64,000 bases of DNA. Origin: Nannocystis exedens. GTDB taxonomy: Bacteria; Myxococcota_A; Polyangia; Nannocystales; Nannocystaceae. The position numbers and the translations under genes were made by a program. Location of the stretch: the NCBI RefSeq assembly GCF_002343915.1, contig NZ_NETK01000001.1:1054001-1118000 (forward strand). Direction: 5' to 3'. The notes beneath the pieces are model-generated. The model worked only from the letters and a program-made list of their open reading frames with translations, was not told where the DNA came from and searched no databases. This document shows positions 51,991 to 60,791 of this stretch, piece by piece (the stretch's first letter is position 1; each line of letters begins with the position of its first letter).

Positions 51991-54705
51991 CTACTTGCGC
52001 ACCCCGGGACGCGCCAGCCAGGGCGCGAACCAGCAGGCGCCGAGGGCCGCGCCGACCAGCGCGATGGCCAGGCCGAGCCCGAGGTCCCGCAACGGCGCCA
52101 TCTCGGACGCGAGCAGCACGAGGAACGCCGCCGCGAGCTGCAAGGCCGAGATCAGCGTGACCACGCCGATGTCGTCGACGGCTCGCGCGCCGGCGTCGGC
52201 GCCCGTGTAGTTGCGCGCGCGGAAGTTGAGGTGGATCGCAAAGTCGACGCCGGCGCCGACGGCGATGCAGGAGATCATGCTGGTGCCGACGCTGATCGGC
52301 ATCCCGAGCAGGCCGAAGATCCCCATCGTCACGCACAGGCACCACACCGCCGGCACCAGCGCGAGCATCTGCCGCGCCAGCAGCAGCGTCAGCGCCAGAC
52401 CCACCAGCGACACGCCGGTCGAGGTGAACAGGCTGCGCGTGACGCTCTCCGCGAACGCGGCGCCGATCACGGGCTGTCCCGTGAGACGTGTCTTGAAGGA
52501 CAGGCCGCGACCCTCGCCCGCGGCCACCCGCCACTCGTCGTCGTCGAGCTCCGACAGCGCGCCCTTGACCGACGTGCAGGTCGGGCCGACCGCGTCGGCC
52601 GGCGCCTGCAGCGGCAGGTCGAGCGCGGCGCAGCGGGCCTCGACCTGGAAGCGCACCAGCGCGTCGTCCGCCCACGGCCCGAGGTGCTTGGCGACGAAGC
52701 CGATGCCCTCGGGGTCCTTGGCGGCCAGCGTCGGCAGCTTGGCGCGCAGCAGCGCCTCGAGCTCGGCGCCGCGCGGCGTCACGAGGCTGGCCGGATCGAT
52801 CGCGTCGATCTCCTCGCGCGGCACGCCCTCGACCGGGCTGTCCTCGGAGTCGAGCGCGCGGTCGCGGACCTCCTTGAGCGCGGCCAGCAGCGCCGGCGAC
52901 GGCGCGCTGGCGGGCGACGCCTGCAGCAGCTTGTCGGCGTCGACGGGGCGGCCGAGCAGCCGCGACAGCCGCTGCCCGACCTCCTGCACCTGGACCGCGC
53001 GCACCTTCGGATCGGTGGTCGGCGCGATGACGAAGCCGCCGGCCGAATGGCGGTCGAGCAGCGCCCGCACCGCGTCGGCGACGACGACCTGCTGGTCGCC
53101 CGACATCGGCGCCAGCTTGATGTGGATGAGCGCCCCGGCGGTGTCGTCGGTGACGAGCTGCGCGACCGCGGGGTGGCCCTGCAGCAGCGCGAACACCCGC
53201 GACGCGCGGCCCGGGGTCTCGGGCACGCCGCGGCGGCCGCCGAGCGCCTCGTTGAGCAGCGCGTGCGGCTCGACGATCGAGCGCACGTCGACCACGCCCT
53301 CGATCGCCCGCACCTGCTCGGCGAGGTCGCGGATCTCCCGCAGCGCCGTCGGCTCGGCCAGCGCCTTGCGGTCGGTGTCGCCGCGCTGCTCGGCCTCGAC
53401 CGCGATCTGCAGGAAGGTCGAGCCGCCGAAGTGCTCGTTGAAGAACCGGTTCGAGCGCATTGGCTCGCTGTCCTCCGAGAACACCTCGGTCGGGTCGGCG
53501 TCGGCCCGCAGGGTCGACGCCACCCCCGCGCCGGCCACCGCCAGCAGCAGCAGGAGCCACAGCTTCGGGCGTATCCGCAGCGGCATCGAGCGCTCGGTCC
53601 GCGGCGGCATCAACCTGTCCGGAAGGACAGACAAGATCGCCGGCAGCACCACCAGCGCCAGCGCCAGCAGCACCAGCACGCCGACGCCGGCGGTCACGCC
53701 GAACCGCTGCATCGGCACCTGCGGCATCATCGTCAGGGCGAAGAACGACACCGCGGTGGTCAGGCCGCTGAGCAGGACCGGCAGCCACAGCTCGCGCAGC
53801 GTGGCGCTGGCGCGCTCGCGGCTGGTGCCGCTCTGGCGCTGGTAGCCGGCCAGCATGTGGACGCCGAAGGCGCCGCCGAGCGCGACCATCAGCACCGGCA
53901 TCGAGCTGCTGACGATCGTCAGCGCCTCGCCGAACACCCCGTGGGCGCCGAGCACCAGGCCGACGCCCAGGCCGGTCAGCACGAGGTTGATCGCCGCCGC
54001 GACGACGCTGCCGAGCAGCACCGCCGAGACCAGCACGAGCACGCCGATGACGATCGGCGACAGCTTGTCGAGGTCGGCGCGGCTGGCGGTGGCCGCCACG
54101 TCCTCGATGAAGGGCGCGCCGCCGAGGTGGCTCTCGCCCTGCCAGCCGTGGCCCAGCGCGGCGCGGATCTCCCGGATCGTCGCCGTCCTCGCGTCGGCCG
54201 CCGCGGCCCGGTCCTCGTGGTGCATCAGGAACACCATCAGCGCCGCGGCCCGGCCGTCGCGCGAGATCATGGTGCCGACGGCGTCGGTCGAGCCGAGCAC
54301 CTTCTCGCGGATCTTCGCCTCGTCGCGCAGCGCCTCGGGCACCAGCTCGGCGATCTCGAGCCCGTCGTCGGTGACGCGCGGGTCGGGCAGGTCGGCGAAC
54401 GACAGCACCATGCGCACGCCGTCCTTGCGCGCGATCTCGCGGCCCAGCTCGCGGACCTCGTCGACCCGCTCGACCGACAGCAGGTCGCCGTCGGGCTTGG
54501 TCAGGCCGACGAGGCCGACCTCGAGCACGCCGAAGCGCCTGGCGACCTCGCGGAACGCGACCACGTCGGGGTGGTCGGGCGGCAGGAACGCGAGCACGTC
54601 GTTGTCCTCGCGGATGTCCCGAAGGCCAGGCAGGATCAGCGCCGCCAGGCCGACGGCGAGCGCGAGGATGATCCAGCGGGCGCGGACGAACGGGTGGTCG
54701 CGCAT
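51991..54705 (-). CDS. MMPL/RND-superfamily exporter
   Basis: 904 residues, with the two six-helix bundles of the family: helix 1 ARWIILALAVGLAALILPGL, a periplasmic domain (about 40-220), helices 2-6 with GGAFGVHMLAGY, then a second half with ADADPTEVFSEDSEPM and a C-terminal bundle containing GAGVDFAIHLNFRARN. Proton-driven export of lipids or hydrophobic molecules is expected. ATG 54705 is 7 nt after the ilvE stop. In-frame palindrome copies occur at 52474-52504, 53612-53630 and 54612-54630. Confidence 0.9.
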   Translation of the reverse strand: MRDHPFVRARWIILALAVGLAALILPGLRDIREDNDVLAFLPPDHPDVVAFREVARRFGVLEVGLVGLTKPDGDLLSVERVDEVRELGREIARKDGVRMVLSFADLPDPRVTDDGLEIAELVPEALRDEAKIREKVLGSTDAVGTMISRDGRAAALMVFLMHHEDRAAAADARTATIREIRAALGHGWQGESHLGGAPFIEDVAATASRADLDKLSPIVIGVLVLVSAVLLGSVVAAAINLVLTGLGVGLVLGAHGVFGEALTIVSSSMPVLMVALGGAFGVHMLAGYQRQSGTSRERASATLRELWLPVLLSGLTTAVSFFALTMMPQVPMQRFGVTAGVGVLVLLALALVVLPAILSVLPDRLMPPRTERSMPLRIRPKLWLLLLLAVAGAGVASTLRADADPTEVFSEDSEPMRSNRFFNEHFGGSTFLQIAVEAEQRGDTDRKALAEPTALREIRDLAEQVRAIEGVVDVRSIVEPHALLNEALGGRRGVPETPGRASRVFALLQGHPAVAQLVTDDTAGALIHIKLAPMSGDQQVVVADAVRALLDRHSAGGFVIAPTTDPKVRAVQVQEVGQRLSRLLGRPVDADKLLQASPASAPSPALLAALKEVRDRALDSEDSPVEGVPREEIDAIDPASLVTPRGAELEALLRAKLPTLAAKDPEGIGFVAKHLGPWADDALVRFQVEARCAALDLPLQAPADAVGPTCTSVKGALSELDDDEWRVAAGEGRGLSFKTRLTGQPVIGAAFAESVTRSLFTSTGVSLVGLALTLLLARQMLALVPAVWCLCVTMGIFGLLGMPISVGTSMISCIAVGAGVDFAIHLNFRARNYTGADAGARAVDDIGVVTLISALQLAAAFLVLLASEMAPLRDLGLGLAIALVGAALGACWFAPWLARPGVRK

Positions 54706-54712
54706 CGCCGGC

Positions 54713-55621
54713 TCACTCCCAGACGGGGGTCAGCCAGCCGCGGCGCGCCTCGACGCGGCCGCGGACCACGTTGTTGAAGTGCTCGGTGAGGCGGGCGGTG
54801 ACGGTGCCGATCCCGCCGTCGCCGATCGTGCGCCGGTCGACCGAGCGGACCGGCTGGATCTGCGCCCCCGTGCCGCACAAGAACAGCTCGTCGGCGACGT
54901 ACAGCTCGGTGCGGCCGATCACCCGCTCGACGACCTTGAGGCCGAGGTCCTCGGTCGCCAGGGCGATCAGCGAGCGGCGGGTGATGCCGTCGAGGTTGTC
55001 CTCGGTGCTCGGCGGGGTGTACAGCACGCCGTCGCGGACGATGAACACGTGCTCGGCGCTGCCCTCCGAGACCTTGCCGTACTCGGTCAGGAAGATCGCC
55101 TCGTCGTAGCCGTTGTCGTGGGCCTCGCGCCGGGCCAGCGCGCTGTTGAGGTACAGGCCCGTCGCCTTGGTCCGCGCCGGGATCGCGTTGTCGGTCGCGC
55201 GCCGCCACGACGACACGCACACGTCGATCGCGTCCTTCTCCATGTAGCGCTGCAGCGGCAGGCAGTAGATCGCCAGCACGCTGTCCTCCTCGCGCATCAC
55301 CGGCGCCAGCTTGGTCGAGCCGTTGAGCACCAGCGGGCGGACGTAGACGTCGTGATGCACCTCGTTGCGGCGCAGCAGCTCGCCCACGAGGCCGCAGATC
55401 TCCGCGTGAGCACCCGGCAGTCGCATGTGCAGCACCCGCGCCGAGTGCATCAGCCGGGTGATGTGGTCGCCGACGCGGAACAGGTTGATCTGCCGCCCGT
55501 CGGCGGCGAGGTAGCCGCGGATCCCCCCGAAACAGCCGAGACCGTAATTCAGCGCGCGCGAGCGCACGCTGATGACCGCCTCGGCGTCGTCGACGAACTT
55601 GCCATCGAAGTAGGTGATCAT
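54713..55621 (-). CDS. ilvE: Branched-chain amino-acid aminotransferase
   Basis: 302 residues, class IV PLP fold. NYGLGCFGGIRGY in the N-terminal domain, the catalytic Lys in ARTKATGLYLNSALA, and EGSAEHVFIVRDG followed by TEDNLDGITRRSL and the terminal GTGAQIQPVRSVD phosphate-binding segment match IlvE. It reversibly transaminates Val, Leu and Ile with 2-oxoglutarate. The next gene on the strand is the MMPL exporter, 7 nt away. Co-transcription of a metabolic enzyme with a lipid exporter is unexpected; branched-chain acyl supply is one possible link. Confidence 0.93.
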   Translation of the reverse strand: MITYFDGKFVDDAEAVISVRSRALNYGLGCFGGIRGYLAADGRQINLFRVGDHITRLMHSARVLHMRLPGAHAEICGLVGELLRRNEVHHDVYVRPLVLNGSTKLAPVMREEDSVLAIYCLPLQRYMEKDAIDVCVSSWRRATDNAIPARTKATGLYLNSALARREAHDNGYDEAIFLTEYGKVSEGSAEHVFIVRDGVLYTPPSTEDNLDGITRRSLIALATEDLGLKVVERVIGRTELYVADELFLCGTGAQIQPVRSVDRRTIGDGGIGTVTARLTEHFNNVVRGRVEARRGWLTPVWE

Positions 55622-55914
55622 GCGGCGCGGAGGATGCCAGAGGAAACTGGCGGCTCGCCACTGCGCAGCCGCCTGCTCGCTCGCCGCGCTCCACGGGTGC
55701 AGGCGCGAGCCAGCTCACGGAGCCGCGACGCCCGCAGCGCACCGACATGTCTCTTGGGACATCCGCGAACCGGCGCTCGCTGCACATGCAAGCCGTGGGC
55801 GCACGGGACTCGCGAGTGATTGCGTGCCGGCCTGCCGCGGACAGCAGTCCGGCGTCGACTTCGACGCGGCGAGGTCCCACGCGGTGCTCGCCCCACGCGA
55901 GGCTTTCGGCCGCC
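55622..55914. other. Intergenic region with a palindrome copy
   Basis: 293 bp upstream of ilvE. CGACATGTCT-CTTG-GGACATCCGC at 55743-55766 is a two-unit 14-bp copy. No supportable gene in the remainder. Confidence 0.55.
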
Positions 55915-57555
55915 TCAGAACCGGCCCGCGATCGACCAGCCGGCCAGGCCGGGGGCGGCCCACGGCGCGGCCGCGAACGCGCGCGCGCGCTTGCGGCGGT
56001 CGGCCGCGTCGTGGGCGAGCGCGATCCCGGAGAACAGCACCAGGCCCGCGCCCACGCCGGTGAACAGCGACGCCGCGACCCGCTGGCCCTCACGGCGCTC
56101 GAGGCCGGCCGGGCTCACGCGCAGGTCCGGATCGGCGAGCAGCCGCTCCTGCTGGCTCAGCGCGAAGGCCAGCCAGCCCCCGCCGCCGGCCAGCAGCATC
56201 CCGCCGAGCCCGAGCTCCAGCACCAGGGCGCGCCGCTTGCCTCGCAGCGCCGGCGGCAGCATCGTCAAGATCGCACCGATGCTCGCGCCCGCGACGACGC
56301 CGCCGGCCGTGTGCAGCCGACCGGCCCGCTCGAGGTCGCGGTGCAGCTGCGCCGCCGGGTAGGTCGCCTCGATCGCCGCCGCCGCGGCCGGATCGATCTC
56401 GCCGGTCGCGCCCGGCTCGACGCCCGCCTCTTCGTACGCCGCCGCGTCGCGCCGCTCCGCCCGCTTCTCGCGGTTGGCCGAGGCGACCAGGAGGCCGATG
56501 CCGGTCACGTAGGTCGCCGCGAACCCGCCGAAGATGCCGAGCAACAGCTTGGGTGCGCGCTGCAGCTGCTGGTCGTCGACCGGCCTGAGTCGGGCCAGCG
56601 CGACGTCGATCGGCGGCTGACCTGGCCGAATGGACAGCTGGGCGTCGGCCTTGTGCCGGCGCGCGCGGACGTGGAGCTGCCACAGCCCCGGCGTCAACGT
56701 GACCGTCGCCGTCGGGCCCGCGAGCGGCCGCTCGACGGCGAAGGGCGAGACGTGGTCGAGCGCCCGCAGCTTGAGCTGCGCGCCCCGGAGCGCCCGCTCC
56801 GGCGAAAACCGCAGGTCGACGACGACCTTGCGTCTCTGCACCTGCAACGACCACGACGGCGCCGCCTCGGCGACCAGCCGCGCCGGCGCGTAGCCGGGCA
56901 CCTCGACGTCGATCTGCCACCGCCCCCGGTCGAGGTGGAGGCCGTCCGCCGGTCGACCGACCCACTCGAAGCTGTTCCCGGGGACAGGTTCGCCGGCCAG
57001 CCCGAGCCGACGCAGGGAGATCCGCGCCGCCGCGAGCGTCGACGCCGGGACCGGCTGCGTCCCCTCGATCACCTGCAGCTGCACACGGACCGTCGCCTGC
57101 AGCTCGCGCTCGCGGGCGACCTCGAGGTGGCGCCGGACCGCCTCGGGCAGCGGGCCGGCGGCGCTCATCACTCGCAGACACTCGTGGAGCAGGCGCAGCG
57201 CGATCGCGTGGTGCTCGGCCCGCGAGCGGGCGACCGCCGCGTGATAAAGGAACCGCGCGTCCGCGGTCGTCTGCCACTGCGCCTCGTAGATCTGCGCCGC
57301 CTCGGCGAAGCGCCCGCTCGCCTCCAGCTGCTGCGCCTGACCCAACGCCGCCCCCGGCGGGGCCGCGAGCTCCGGCGGCGGGCCTGAGACGGCGACCTCG
57401 ACCTGCGCGGCCGCGACCACCTCCACCGGGCCGGCATCGGACACGGGCTGGGCCGCGCGGACCGGCGGCGGCAGCCCGGCGACCACCAGCGCCAGCACGA
57501 CGCCGACCGTCCAACTGTCCGCAGCGATCGTCACGGCCGGGCGGATCGATCTCAT
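55915..57555 (-). CDS. Secreted TPR/PEGA-like envelope protein with C-terminal membrane segments
   Basis: 546 residues. Signal peptide (WTVGVVLALVVAGLPPPVRA). A short TPR unit (LEASGRFAEAAQIYEAQW then ADARFLYHAAVARSRAEHH), a Pro/Ala linker, beta repeats (about 170-330, PEGA-like: FEWVGRPADGLHLDRGRWQI) and at least three hydrophobic segments (about 335-355, 420-440, 450-470, 500-520) follow, ending with Phe. Similar PEGA/TPR membrane proteins are frequent in myxobacteria with no assigned function. It is divergent from the FHA-AAA+ regulator. Confidence 0.72.
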   Translation of the reverse strand: MRSIRPAVTIAADSWTVGVVLALVVAGLPPPVRAAQPVSDAGPVEVVAAAQVEVAVSGPPPELAAPPGAALGQAQQLEASGRFAEAAQIYEAQWQTTADARFLYHAAVARSRAEHHAIALRLLHECLRVMSAAGPLPEAVRRHLEVARERELQATVRVQLQVIEGTQPVPASTLAAARISLRRLGLAGEPVPGNSFEWVGRPADGLHLDRGRWQIDVEVPGYAPARLVAEAAPSWSLQVQRRKVVVDLRFSPERALRGAQLKLRALDHVSPFAVERPLAGPTATVTLTPGLWQLHVRARRHKADAQLSIRPGQPPIDVALARLRPVDDQQLQRAPKLLLGIFGGFAATYVTGIGLLVASANREKRAERRDAAAYEEAGVEPGATGEIDPAAAAAIEATYPAAQLHRDLERAGRLHTAGGVVAGASIGAILTMLPPALRGKRRALVLELGLGGMLLAGGGGWLAFALSQQERLLADPDLRVSPAGLERREGQRVAASLFTGVGAGLVLFSGIALAHDAADRRKRARAFAAAPWAAPGLAGWSIAGRF

Positions 57556-57644
57556 CGCCGCGATGGTGCCAGGTTTCGGGTCCGCTGGGACCGGGCGCGC
57601 CTCGGAACCGCGGAGGACGGCTTATCGGGCCTGGGCCGGGCGTG

Positions 57645-57650
57645 TACCAT
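57645..57650 (+). promoter_or_regulatory. TANNNT -10 element for the FHA-AAA+ gene
   Basis: TACCAT ends 8 nt before GTG 57659. Confidence 0.5.
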
Positions 57651-57658
57651 CCCGCGCC

Positions 57659-59188
57659 GTGGAGATCACGGAGACGTTCGAGGCGAGCGTCCAGCTGCGG
57701 CGCAGCGGGGACGCGCTCGGGACTCGCCTGGGGCTCGTCATCCTCTGGTCGGCCGACGAGCCCGAGCGGGTCGGCGAGGTCGCGCTCGCGCCCGACGATC
57801 GCCCCGGCGCCACCTACTTGCTCGGCCGCGCCGAGGCCAGCGGCGACGACCCGGCGCCGCGGCTCGAGTGGGCGCGACAGCGGCCCGGCCTGGTCACGCT
57901 GACCGGCCCGTTGCGGTCGCCGCGGCTGTCCCGCACCCAGCTCGCGGTCGAGCTCGGGCAAGGCGTGCTGCACCTCGACAACCGCGGCCGCTCGCCGCTG
58001 TTGCTCGGCGGGCGCGAGGTCCAGCGCGCCACCCTCGCCCCCGACGACGTCGTCGTGCTCGCGCGCGTGGCCGTGTTCATGTGCGTGCGCCGTCCGGCCG
58101 CGATCGCCCCGGCCGATCCGCCGCTGCCCCTGCACCCGTTCGGCGACGCCGACGCCGACGGCATCGTCGGCGAAGATCCGCTGACCTGGGCCCTGCGCGC
58201 CCGCGTCGCCTTCGTCGCCGGCCGCAACGCCCACGTGCTCGTGCGCGGCCCCAGCGGCACCGGCAAGGAGTTGGTCGCGCAGGCCGTCCACCGCCACTCC
58301 GCGCGCGGCCGGCGGGCCCTGGTCGCCCGCAACGCCGCCACCTTCCCCGAGACCCTCATCGACGCCGAGCTGTTCGGCAACGCCAGGAACTTCCCCAACA
58401 CCGGCACCCCCGAGCGCCCCGGCCTGGTCGGCGAGGCCGACGGCGGCACCCTCTTCCTCGACGAGTTCGCCGAGCTGCCGCAGCCGCTGCAGGCCCACCT
58501 GCTGCGCGTCCTCGACGGCGGCGAGTACTCGCGCCTCGGCGAGGCCGCGGCTCGCCGCGCCGACTTCCGCCTGATCGCCGCCACCAACAGGTCCGAGCAG
58601 GCCCTCAAGGACGACGTCCTGGCCCGCCTTCCTCTGCGGCTCGAGCTCGCCGGCCTCGGGGAGCGGCGCGCCGACATCCCGCTGATCGCCCGCCACATCC
58701 TGCGCCGGCTGGCCCGCGCCGACCCGCTGCTGGCGCGCCGGTTCTTCCCCGACGGCGACCCCGCGCGGCCGCCCCGCGTGTCGTGGCGGCTGATCGAGCA
58801 GCTCGCCTCGCACCGCTTCACCACCCACGTGCGCGAGCTCGAGTCGCTGCTGTGGCGGGCCATGACCGCCTCGACCGGCGACACCGTCGACGTCGCCGAC
58901 CCCGCCGACGAACCCCATGTCTTTGCGGACATGTCCCATGAACCACGTCCCGCCGGCGGCCGATCACCTGACCGTTCGGACAGCCTCGCCGACACCGCCC
59001 CGCCGGCCCCCGCCCCGCCCGGCCTCGACCCGCTGACGATCCCGCCCGACGTCATCCAGCGCTGCCTCGACCGCCACGAGGGCCGCCAGGAGCCGGTCTG
59101 GCGCGAGCTCGGGCTGTCCTCCCGGCACGTGCTCACCCGCCTGGTGCGGCGCTACAACCTCCAGGTCCGCGGCCGGGGGGGCGCCTGA
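57659..59188 (+). CDS. FHA-AAA+ (NtrC-family-like) regulator without the sigma-54 contact motif
   Basis: 509 residues from GTG 57659. Residues about 50-145 are an FHA domain (YLLGRAEASGD, PRLSRTQLAVEL, LDNRGRSPLLLGG). The AAA+ module has RGPSGTGKELVAQAVHRH, DAELFGNARNF and GGTLFLDEFAELPQPLQAHLLRV, then AATNRSEQALKDDVLARLPLRLELAGL and a lid. At the place of GAFTGA the chain reads NTGTPERPGLVG, so sigma-54 contact is unlikely. A C-terminal helix (SSRHVLTRLVRRYNLQVRG) is Fis/HTH-like. A three-unit palindrome lies in frame at 58914-58951. The gene is coupled to the downstream kinase (1 nt gap). Confidence 0.87.
   Translation: MEITETFEASVQLRRSGDALGTRLGLVILWSADEPERVGEVALAPDDRPGATYLLGRAEASGDDPAPRLEWARQRPGLVTLTGPLRSPRLSRTQLAVELGQGVLHLDNRGRSPLLLGGREVQRATLAPDDVVVLARVAVFMCVRRPAAIAPADPPLPLHPFGDADADGIVGEDPLTWALRARVAFVAGRNAHVLVRGPSGTGKELVAQAVHRHSARGRRALVARNAATFPETLIDAELFGNARNFPNTGTPERPGLVGEADGGTLFLDEFAELPQPLQAHLLRVLDGGEYSRLGEAAARRADFRLIAATNRSEQALKDDVLARLPLRLELAGLGERRADIPLIARHILRRLARADPLLARRFFPDGDPARPPRVSWRLIEQLASHRFTTHVRELESLLWRAMTASTGDTVDVADPADEPHVFADMSHEPRPAGGRSPDRSDSLADTAPPAPAPPGLDPLTIPPDVIQRCLDRHEGRQEPVWRELGLSSRHVLTRLVRRYNLQVRGRGGA
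58914..58951. repeat. Three-unit 14-bp palindrome inside the FHA-AAA+ gene
   Basis: CCCCATGTCT-TTGC-GGACATGTCC-CATG-AACCACGTCC, exact phase; encodes HVFADMSHEPRP in the linker between AAA+ lid and DNA-binding end. Confidence 0.85.
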
Positions 59189-59189
59189 C

Positions 59190-60707
59190 GTGGACGCGCG
59201 CGACGACCTCGACGAGCTCGCCGCTCTCCGCCGCGAGCTCGCGGCCTTGCGGGCCGAGCGCGACGCCGGCCCGGCCGCGCGGTTCGAGGCCGTCGCCGCC
59301 ACCGCGATCGACGCCATCGTCACCGTCGACAGCGCCGGCGTGATCACCCAGTGGAACCGCAGCGCCGAGCGGATCTTCGGCCGCACCGCGGCGGAGATGC
59401 TCGGCGCCAACATCACCGAGATCATCCCCGCCGACCTCCGCGAGGCCCACCGCGCCGGCCTCGTGCGCGCCCGCGACACCGGCGACTACCGCGTCGTCGG
59501 CCGCACCGTCGAGCTCGAGGGTCTGCGCCGCGGCGGCGCCCGCTTCCCGCTCGAGCTGTCGCTGTCGACCTGGGCCCACGGCGACGCCCGCCACTTCACC
59601 GCGATCGTGCGCGACATCTCCGAGCGCAAGCAGGCCGAGCAGCAGCTCCGCCTCTACGTCGAGGAGCTCGCGCGCAAGAACGCCGAGCTCGAGCGCTCGC
59701 ACGACGAGCTCTTGCGCTCCAACCGGCAGATCGCCCAGCTGTTCTCGGCCGTGGTCGAGGCCCTCCCGGGCAACGAGATCGACGGCCGCTACGCCCTCCA
59801 CGAGCGGCTCGGCACGGGCGGCTTCAGCGTCGTCTACCGCGGCACCGAGCTGGCGACCGGGCGGCCGGTCGCCATCAAGGTGTTCCGGCCCTCGGGCGGC
59901 GTCATCACCAGCGCCCAGCTGGCCCGCTTCGGGCGCGAGGGCGAGTGGCGGATCCGCCACCCCAACGCCGCCGTCGTCCTCGACTTCGGCGTCGCGCGCA
60001 GCGGGATCCCCTACCTCGTGATGGAGCTGCTCCGCGGCGAGACCCTCGCCGACGCCCGTCGCCGCGGCCCGCCGCCGCGGCTCGGGCGGGTCCTCGCGAT
60101 CGCCCTCGTCGTCGCCGAGGTGCTCGCCGCGGCCCACGCCGACGGCATCCTGCACCGCGACATCAAGCCGGAGAACCTGTTCCTCCACCGCGACGAGCGC
60201 GGCCAGGAGGTCGTCAAGGTCCTCGACTTCGGGATCGCCAAGTTCGTCCGCGGGGTCGCCGAGGGCGCCTCGGTCGACCTCACCGGCGCCGGTCACGTCC
60301 TCGGCACCCCGCGCTACATCGCCCCCGAGCGGCTGACCGGCGCCGAGTACGACGGTCGCTCCGACGTCTACAGCCTCGGCGTCCTCCTCTACGAGCTCGT
60401 CGTCGGCGTCTCCCCGCTCGGCCTGCGCGGGCGCACCCCGTGGGAGGCGGTCACCCAGCACATGACCTACCAGCCGCGCTCGCTCCGCGACGTCGACCCC
60501 GGCCTGCCCGCCTCGCTGTCGCAGCTCGTCGACGCCACCCTCGCCAAGGACCCCGCCGCGCGGCCGGACGCCGAGGCGCTGGTGGTCGCCCTGCGCGAGC
60601 TCTTGGCCGAGGTCGAGGCCGATCCCGCTCTGGCCGCCCGGCTCACCCGCGCCGCCGCCCTCGGCGTCGCCGAGACCCTCGACGACGAGCGCACCGAGTC
60701 CGGCTGA
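59190..60707 (+). CDS. PAS-domain Ser/Thr protein kinase
   Basis: 505 residues from GTG 59190. A PAS domain (about 30-150: IDAIVTVDSAGVITQWNRSA, ERIFGRTAAEMLG, ARHFTAIVRDISERKQAEQQ), a coiled coil (about 150-185) and a complete Hanks-type kinase (about 195-465): glycine loop GTGGFSVVYRG, Lys in VAIKVF, HRDIKPENLFLH, DFGIAKFV, GTPRYIAPERLTG and SDVYSLGVLLYEL. The kinase is predicted active. Coupled to an FHA-domain AAA+ protein that could read phospho-threonine, so the pair likely forms a phosphorylation-controlled transcription switch. Confidence 0.92.
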   Translation: MDARDDLDELAALRRELAALRAERDAGPAARFEAVAATAIDAIVTVDSAGVITQWNRSAERIFGRTAAEMLGANITEIIPADLREAHRAGLVRARDTGDYRVVGRTVELEGLRRGGARFPLELSLSTWAHGDARHFTAIVRDISERKQAEQQLRLYVEELARKNAELERSHDELLRSNRQIAQLFSAVVEALPGNEIDGRYALHERLGTGGFSVVYRGTELATGRPVAIKVFRPSGGVITSAQLARFGREGEWRIRHPNAAVVLDFGVARSGIPYLVMELLRGETLADARRRGPPPRLGRVLAIALVVAEVLAAAHADGILHRDIKPENLFLHRDERGQEVVKVLDFGIAKFVRGVAEGASVDLTGAGHVLGTPRYIAPERLTGAEYDGRSDVYSLGVLLYELVVGVSPLGLRGRTPWEAVTQHMTYQPRSLRDVDPGLPASLSQLVDATLAKDPAARPDAEALVVALRELLAEVEADPALAARLTRAAALGVAETLDDERTESG

Positions 60708-60712
60708 CCGAT

Positions 60713-60782
60713 CGGGCATGCTCTTCAGCGCATGTACGATCGAGCATGTTTCGGAAGGCATGCTCCTTCCGCCATGCTCGGC
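60713..60782. repeat. Five-unit 14-bp palindrome array between convergent genes
   Basis: CATG cores at 60717, 60731, 60745, 60759 and 60773, exact 14-bp steps, filling the gap between the kinase stop and the LysR stop. Confidence 0.92.
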
Positions 60783-60791
60783 CTCGCGCCG

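Noticed and set aside
56090..58939. A 949-codon minus-strand frame over the FHA-AAA+ gene
   Set aside because: FHA and AAA+ motifs are on the other strand; this is a compositional shadow.
57659..59188. Sigma-54 enhancer-binding protein
   Set aside because: AAA+ is NtrC-like, but the GAFTGA contact loop is absent, so sigma-54 dependence is not supported.
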